Both the position numbers and the translations under genes were made by a program. The notes below the pieces were generated by a model. The model was given only the letters and a program-made list of their open reading frames with translations, was not told the DNA's origin and ran no database searches. From Chara braunii (lineage: Eukaryota; Streptophyta; Charophyceae; Charales; Characeae), in NCBI GenBank assembly GCA_003427395.1, contig BFEA01000310.1:637823-701822 (forward strand): a stretch of 64,000 nt of DNA. Direction: 5' to 3'. Below are positions 57,702 to 64,000 of this stretch, piece by piece (positions within the stretch are counted from its first letter, which is position 1; each line of letters starts with the position of its first letter).

Positions 57702-60700
57702 GGGCTCCAGTAGTCAATGACCCTAAGGAAATCTGCACCTATGCCACGTCCTATTTTATTGATGTAGTGGCCATAAGGAAGGTCTGGAATACTCCAAAGA
57801 CTTTTTTTTTTTTTTTTTTTTTTCCAAAGACTAACCTCTAGGTAGTTTCTATTTTTTTGTCAATACTGAAGGTCTGTATTCCGGGTCATGGTAAAAACCA
57901 TCTGGACTCCCCTTTCACTTGCGAGGAGTAACTGGTAGAAGCCTGACAAATGGCATCAGACCTTTTATTTGCCAAATTTACAACAATGCCTGGAAACAGG
58001 GAAACTGCTGAAAAAATGGCCAATGGTCGTTATCTCATTGTTATATAAAAAAGCTTTTAAAAGCGATAGGAGAGAAGTTAAAAACTACCGTCCTATATCA
58101 GTGTTAAATATTGCTTACAAGATCCTGGTGAAAACCTTGGGAATCAGGGTGACTAGCTACCTACCGAATTTGTTGAGTGGAGAACAGGGAGCCTTCGTGA
58201 AGGGGAGAACGATCTTTGACAACATTATGTCAACCATACAGGTTCTAGAGATTCTTAGAAGGGAAAATAGATATGTGGTTCTTCTACTTTTAAATATGGA
58301 AAAGGCATATGATAAAGTCGGATGGTCTTTCATTTTTATTACTTTAGATAAGATGGGTTTTGGGGTAGGATTTAAGACGTTGGTGAGGGCAATGTACATG
58401 GATGAGGAACCCGTGGTAATGGTGAATGGAATGATATCACCGAGTTTCTCATGGACTGGGTCGCTTAGGCAGGGATGCCCACAGACCCTCCTATTATTTG
58501 TTATACAGTTGGATATGTTATTTTTGAATATCAAAATTAATGGTTGGATAACGGATTTACGTCTATCCCCCATGGTGGATTGGAAAGGGGGGGTCATAGT
58601 GGATGACCTCACTGTAGCCTGCAACAACTCACCTGATGATCTGGCAACACTCAGAAAAGTGTTAGAGGAGTATTGCGAGTTATCGGAAGCCTCAATTAAT
58701 TGGGACAAATCAGCCTTATTTTACTTCCTTTATACTCCATGAGTATGGATTGGGGAGTGCGGGAGTGCGGCAAGTACCGACGAACACTTTAGATCGTTTT
58801 TTTGGGGTTAAGGTCTCCCCGTCGAACTGCTCGGGGGTGAAGGACATAATCTTAGCACAAAAGGTGGTAACTCGAGTCTCAGGTTGGATTCAGAATCATC
58901 AATTATCTTTGTTCGGGCGGGCTCGGTCTGATCAGCAGCTGCTTTCTCTATACTATAGTTCCCACTAATAGTTCACTTGTTGTTTGAGGATGCATATTGC
59001 AAATTCAAGAGAGTGGGAGCCAAATATTTGTGGGAGCCTACAATAACAAAAGATCAGGGTTTTATTGTAAAAGTTGTCTGGGGAACAATAGTCTGCCCAA
59101 TGGAAAACAGGGGTCTGGGGATCCTGAACCTCCACTTTCAGAACATCGGACTGTTGGCCAAATGACCAATAATGATAATGTTGAGATCTAAAGATAAAAG
59201 TTGGGTTAGGCTGGCCAAATATATCCTACTGTTGGACTGGGGGTTGAAGAAGGGCTCCCATGTGTGGCTATGTTTGTTAATCCGTCCCTTCTGCCTAAGA
59301 ATACCAAAATCTAGAATCTGGTGATCTATTCTGCGGCCATAGAACAAGGTCAAACCAGAGATATTGTGGGACCTACTCTCTTAAGGTAAGATTCTTAATC
59401 AGATTGTGTTTGAAAATGACTGGATAAGATATCAGGGACTACTTCCTTTCTTGGTTGATGGTAGCCCAGGAACATTGCTAGGGCCTGGGTAGAAAATTGA
59501 GTGATATAGATCCGGGACATCTAGGATGCCCACACAGATGATTAAATTACGAACCGAGAGGTTAAGGTGAAATTGCCAAGGCTACAAAATGTTGAATCAA
59601 ACCTGCTTAAAATAAAGGAGTCAATCTCAGTACACTGGTTTTCTGCATTAAGGGGTGATAGGGATTGCACAACAGGGACATGGATTAAAAAACCCGGACA
59701 ACGGGGTCAATATCTGAAGGTACCAAACCCAAAACATCCCTCAAGGTCGAAAATGGAGAAATGAGAAACCCAGCCTGGCAAAAATCAATGAGATTAAAGT
59801 TCTTGGAAGAGGAAGTATTGTCGTCGACCTGTGGGTTGGAGGAAGTATGAGTTTGGAAAATGAAGGGGAGAAAAGTCTTAGAATATCAAGTAGCCCTAGT
59901 CTCCTAGAGGAGTCACAAATGGAAAATATTAAGCCAGTCCTATATGGCTGAACGAAGTATGGTAACCAGACTTTTAAAACCACACCACTCGTTGCCTACA
60001 ACCCAAAGGTTGCAGTATCAGTGCAATTACGTAATGCGGCTAAGAAAGTCGAGGTAACGGTGCCTAAGAGAAATTCAGTGCAGAGCAAGAACCTCCAAAA
60101 ACTCTTAAAAGCCCTTTAGAGAATCCCATCCCAAAGACAAGTGGTGATCCAGTGGATACAGTCCCTACATATAACTCCTTCGGCGACCTAGCTCATTTCC
60201 AAGAGCATGGACTTGCACTCGACCTGCGCTCCTTGAGAATGGGGGTGAAAAAATGCATCCCTCCTTGGGCTCTACTGTCCATATATAAATATGATATGGG
60301 AATGGTGGATGGAAAAATTGAAGAATTTTGCGCTTGATCGATTGGAATGGTCTGATGATTTTACCCTGCATGCAAACCTACCAGGGGAAGGGAAGGTTAC
60401 ACAAGGTCATAGGTATATTGCCTTAGTATGCAGGGAAGTTATTTTGGAAAATATTTAGGCAGCTCGGAATGCGAAGGTTTTCCACAAAGAAGTGGTTCAT
60501 ACCACCGAATCAATTAATCTAATTAAGCAAGGAATAAGACAACTAATATTAGCAGATAGGCGGTCCAAAAATTTTACGTGGTTTAACTTTACAAAAGCGT
60601 GGGCCACTTCAAGCTATTTTGTAGAAGGTACGATGGATGGAAAAGTGGTCTACGCTTAGTGACTCTTGTAATTGGGCAATTCTTAGCTGAGCTCACTCCT

Positions 60701-60837
60701 GTTTAAAGTCGACAGATAAAGTTTAATTGGTTGCTATTTTGTTGTAGATCTTTTTAGTAGTACAGTTTATGGAGAATAACTCCCTCGGTATTTTTTTTAC
60801 TTAACGGAGATTCCGTTTTTGGAAAAAGCCAAACGAA

Positions 60838-60977
60838 TGGGAAGTTGGACCCAGTTTCCAACTATAGCCGAAACTCCATAATGACTCCACTCTTTTGTTT
60901 TTTCCGGGTAATTTTGTGAGGTCCTCGGACTCATCTCATGGAAGTAATATACGATTGTTTTCTTGTAAAAAAAAAAA
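60838..60977 (+). promoter_or_regulatory. LINE C 3' tail with covarying stem-loop
   Basis: GTTGG-ACCCAGTTT-CCAAC near 60843-60861. Compared with GCTGG..CCAGC elsewhere, both stem strands changed so pairing is kept. It is followed by TTTTGTGAGGTCCTCGG near 60911 and an A run at 60967-60977. Confidence 0.75.
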
Positions 60978-61170
60978 TTTTTTTTTTTTTTTTTGAAGAT
61001 AACAATTTTAGATTGAAAAACATAGGAATGAAGTCGAGGATCTCACAATTCGACCCTGCAAGTCTGGGGCCATTACCCGGATTAGGCTCAAAGGAAGCAG
61101 AAAAACGGTTGGAAACTGGGTATAGCGTCTCATTCCTATCTTTGTACTTTCCAAAAATTAAACCTTAAGC
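60978..61170 (-). mobile_element. lone LINE-type 3' tail, head-on to LINE C
   Basis: On the minus strand ACGCTATACCCAGTTTCC (rc of 61107-61130), then CAGGGTCGAATTGTGAGATC (rc of 61041-61060), then an A tract (T run 60978-60992 on plus). This is the same order of blocks as the LINE A tail. It is a severely truncated copy that meets the LINE C tail A-run to T-run. Confidence 0.75.
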
Positions 61171-62379
61171 TAAAACAAAAAAAGGGTTGGGCTAGCAGCT
61201 TCAAATCTGCATAGTCCTAGATTGGACTGGCAAAACAAAAAGACAGTAAAAAATTGCAATTATGAAAATTATTTGTCCACTACTTGTTGACCCTCTTGGC
61301 TACCCGTGACCAACTGATTATTCTGTGTGCAAGTCCAGTTAAACCAAAATCGAACTTTGCCCTGGCGGTGTGTAAACTTTTTTCAGTCCTACAAGATCAT
61401 GAGCCTTAAGTTCGTGCAAATCATATGCTGCGGCTAACGAATTGTAATATTTTCTCTCCTAAATATCTCCGAGTTTTGCGCTCGCCAGATTATAAACGTT
61501 ATTACTCCCCTGCATACTAAGGCTACATACCCCGATTATGCGTATATCTCAAGTGAGGAACCGGGAGGGTAGCATATAACACCCAGTCATCTGTCCAATG
61601 GAATAAGCTTTCTGTCCAGTTCTTCAAGCATTGTGACCACCAAACCTAGGTCGCATCTGCTTGTGGACAATGGATACATATGTGGGAGTTTGTTTCCATT
61701 CCACACTCGCACCTACAACAAACAGAAGAAATGTTCGTTCCCTTAGAGGCGAGCTACAGTGCACAGGGTATCACTGCTGCGACTATAGCCATATTAGGCC
61801 TGCGTGTTTCTGGCAAGGTATTTTCTGAAGTGTTTTCCGCAAAGCAATCTAGGCAGGCTAATTTGCATATAAACCTTTTATTTTGCATAGCCTACTAAAT
61901 GCTAAGTTGTTGGGTGATAGCTCCGCCTTTGCTATCAAGAAGTCCATGCGCACCTTTATCTTATAATGACATACGGGGGTGAATTCTTGCTTGTTTGTAT
62001 TCTGAATATTGTTCTCTCATTGATATAGTAGGGGGTCCACTATAAAGCTCTCTCCTTCCCCCATGTGTAACACCTGTTTATTCCTGTTACATACCTGATG
62101 TTCCACCAAACCCACCATTGTGGGCATCGTCTTTTCTTGTATAAACCGGAGGATGTTTCGCCCCTTGTCTAATGAAGCCCGTTGCCATTCCTCCACCTTT
62201 TACCTGCTGGGAGCTTTGGAGCCTCTACCTTTCGAAATGTATCCGCCTCTTCATCCGAGCTAACCCACATTCCGGAGGCATGTTCAACTGACTCCTTCAG
62301 TCTAGTTGTCCATTGTTAAGGTATGGGCACTTTTAGGCTCGCGTGGCTCCTTGCCTAATCGAAAGGGGTAGAGCACGTG
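61171..62379. other. no gene recognised
   Basis: Mixed-composition DNA without a conserved motif or credible open frame. Confidence 0.5.
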
Positions 62380-62559
62380 CCTCTGATCAAACCCTGATTC
62401 CAACCCCAATCGTGACCACGACGATCGATTGACCAATGTACTTATTCAGCGGATGATCAGTGAGCAAGCTTAACCCGATCGTTAATTGGTCCATGCACTG
62501 GCTCGATGCTCTCACAGATTGGTCAATCATGATGCGCAAGTGCAACCATTCCGTTGATT

Positions 62560-63175
62560 GATTATTGGGCCTGTTCAATACTTTCGTTAATTGATCACCA
62601 CGCCAGTTCGATTATCCCACTGATAGATTAGTATGCTGGTTGGACCCATTCGTTGTTTGATCGACGTGCCTGTTCAATAATGTTGTTGACTGATCAGCAC
62701 GCCAGTTCCATTCTCCCACTGATAGATCGGTGCGCTGGTTTAACCCATTTGTTGTTTGATCGACGCGCTTATTCAATACTATCGTTGATTGATCAATGCG
62801 CCAGTTCCATTCTCCCATGGATAGATCAGTGCAATGGTTTAACCCATTTGTTGTTTGATGGACGCGCTTGTTCAATACCATCGTTGATTGGTCAGCGTGC
62901 CATTTCCATTCTTCCACTGATAGATCAGTGCGCTGGTTTAACCTATTCGTAGTTTAATCAACGCGCCCGTTCAATATTATCCTTGATTGATCAGTGCGCC
63001 AATTCCATTCTCCCACTTATAGATCAGCGCATTGGTTTAACACATTCGTTGTGTGATCAACGCGCCCGTTCAATACTATCGTTGATAGATCAGCGTGCCA
63101 GTTTGATTATCCCACAGATAGATCAATGTGTTGGTTTAACCTTCTCACCGATTAATCAGTGCACTAGTTCAGAAT
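62560..63175 (+). repeat. 99-bp minisatellite, about six units
   Basis: Units contain GGTTTAACCCATTTGTTGT, TTGATCGACGCGC, TTCAATACTATCGTTGATTG and CAGTTCCATTCTCCCA. The 33-codon period keeps both strands open over three units (for example 62612-62917 minus), which explains the protein-like frames. Looser relatives extend left to about 62400. Confidence 0.88.
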
Positions 63176-63193
63176 GTCGGTCGATACACCACT

Positions 63194-64000
63194 TGGTGAA
63201 CTTTGCTCACTCAGAGGTTAGCCGCGTATCAATTGAAAGTCTGCTCCTTGATCGCTCCGTGCAACCCGCGTGGTTCTCATTCTCTTCTACCCACAAAGTA
63301 CCCGGTGGTCGATACATTCCTGTGGAGAGTAACCAATACCGTCATTCGTTCCCTGTGTCCTAAGTGTCAGCGCAGTCGGACGTATCCGTGCTCGCTCGAG
63401 TGTTTCTCTCCATTCGCGAGCACCCGTCCTCTCTGTGCTCCCCTTTTCCTCTGTTTGCGCTCTTATTTCTTACATGTCTCGGCCCTTCCCCACATTTGCC
63501 TTCACCGTGCGCAGCCAAGTCTTATGCTGGTCAGCGCTCTCTTCCCTTGAATTGATTCATCCCAAACGGAAAAGAGTATGGCAGGTCTTGCTCACCTCAC
63601 GCGCCCCCCTCGAGTGCACTTGCTCACCGCTTAGGATCCATACAACGGTGCACACTTGCTCCCTTCTCTACCGAGTTCACTTACCCAAGAATCCATCATT
63701 CGTGTCACGTGCTTCTCTATGCGCTTAGAGAGGGCCCACATATCTGCATGTCCGCCCGTGCGTCCCCATAAAGCCCTTGACTGATCCATGATAAGACTCC
63801 CTTCCACGCAATGGCCGGGTCCTTCCCGTGCATGATATCCCTGTTCGTGACTTTGAGTGTTCAAAATCGTGATCGTGATGCCGCCCACAATGGTGATCGC
63901 GGACCTGATCGCGATGACGAACACGAGACAAGTGCACAAGGCCATGATCGTGAAGTTGTAAGCGATGGTGACCAGAAAGTTGAAGATGCGAAGCTCACAA
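63194..64000 (+). repeat. dispersed direct repeat, copy 2 (runs off the window)
   Basis: Colinear with 574-1380. It continues past the right edge, so the repeat may be longer. Confidence 0.85.

Larger units (their letters stand above)
55517..60658 (+). pseudogene. LINE C ORF2 (endonuclease, RT, C-terminus), decayed
   Basis: The start ATG at 55517 overlaps ORF1. Endonuclease: NCNIRGFGE, ICLQETKLDD (catalytic Glu retained), YTWCGP and SDHYRVCMDV near 56230. The linker is interrupted at LIRELAHPFLLN by the 917-bp insert and continues after 57661 (LIRELVLPFLLRAPVV). Reverse transcriptase: NYRPISVLNIAYKILVK, EQGAFVKGRTIFDNI, LLNMEKAYDKVGWSF, SLRQGCPQTLLLFVIQL and GGVIVDDLTVAC (57969-58742), with both Asp present. 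C-terminal blocks continue to about 60658 with many stops and frameshifts. Confidence 0.9.
52090..60977 (+). mobile_element. LINE C: third relative of LINE A, heavily decayed
   Basis: Plus-strand LINE with ORF1, ORF2, a 3' stem-loop (60838-60861) and an A run at 60967-60977. It is interrupted by a 1010-bp TIR element (53167-54176) and a 917-bp insert (56744-57660). It has more stops than LINE A, so it is probably the older insertion, yet it keeps the endonuclease Glu and both RT Asp. The 5' boundary is uncertain. Confidence 0.85.

Noticed and set aside
62560-63175. Repeat protein encoded by the 33-codon periodic frames
   Set aside because: Period 99 is a multiple of three, so any frame stays open; both strands are open and units diverge without codon bias.
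574-64000. Edge repeats as the two LTRs of one retrotransposon
   Set aside because: They are about 62.6 kb apart, contain several independent elements between them, and show no TG..CA ends or primer-binding site.

Overview
The window reads as nuclear, non-coding, transposon-packed DNA of a land plant. Evidence: several rotten plant-type LINE copies, a tRNA-derived SINE family, many short inverted-repeat DNA elements, microsatellites, a captured piece of the plastid gene ndhI, and one exon-like stretch matching the plant branch of MOCOS-like PLP-dependent proteins. The ndhI piece carries two differences that would be repaired by opposite kinds of plastid RNA editing (an internal TGA where CGA is expected, and CGT for an iron-sulfur Cys TGT). 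If inherited from the plastid, they point to a lineage with both C-to-U and U-to-C editing (hornwort, fern or non-Selaginella lycophyte). The species cannot be fixed from sequence alone. N runs (2894, 15546-15547, 38062-38720, 38866, 57205) and a retained mate-pair adapter junction (18111-18148) show a draft short-read assembly.

Layout. 1-4251: microsatellites, a dispersed repeat (574-1390) that recurs at the right edge (63194-64000), a minisatellite and unassigned sequence. 4265-13047: LINE A, complete, plus strand, with a 13-bp target duplication, an (AAAT)n tail, the ndhI fragment in its reverse transcriptase and a Harbinger-like MITE in its 3' UTR. 13542-13966 and 18316-18645: two SINEs. 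14000-17940: microsatellite-rich DNA with four matched 14-bp palindromes and the MOCOS-like exon (16375-17001, minus). 18660-28721: LINE B, minus, 5' truncated, split at 19784-23208 by a poly(A) retroposon (family X) that itself carries a foldback element. 29540-31980: LINE E fragment, plus, split by a second X copy. 32318-34380: two AT-rich foldback MITEs, one holding a 159-bp Ty3/gypsy RT fragment with a 13-bp target duplication. 34500-37960: nothing recognisable. 37970-39029: a hAT-like element around the main assembly gap. 40200-43210: tandem arrays and hairpins. 43950-49100: LINE D, a different family, minus, broken by a palindromic array, a 989-bp tandem duplication and a MITE. 49190-52050: repeats. 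52090-60977: LINE C, plus, relative of A and B, with a 1010-bp TIR element in ORF1 and a 917-bp insert flanked by 41-bp direct repeats in ORF2. 61170-64000: unassigned sequence, a 99-bp minisatellite and the second copy of the edge repeat.

No intact protein-coding host gene is visible. The recurring theme is one LINE family (A, B, C, E) and what may live off it. A, B and C share an ORF1/ORF2 overlap at the motif ATGGT..T.CC. A and C, family X and several lone tails share a 3' stem-loop (GCTGG, 9-nt loop, CCAGC) with a compensatory base change in LINE C, which fits X being mobilised by the LINE machinery. All copies here are dead: stops, frameshifts, lost endonuclease Glu (A, B) and a lost RT Asp (B).
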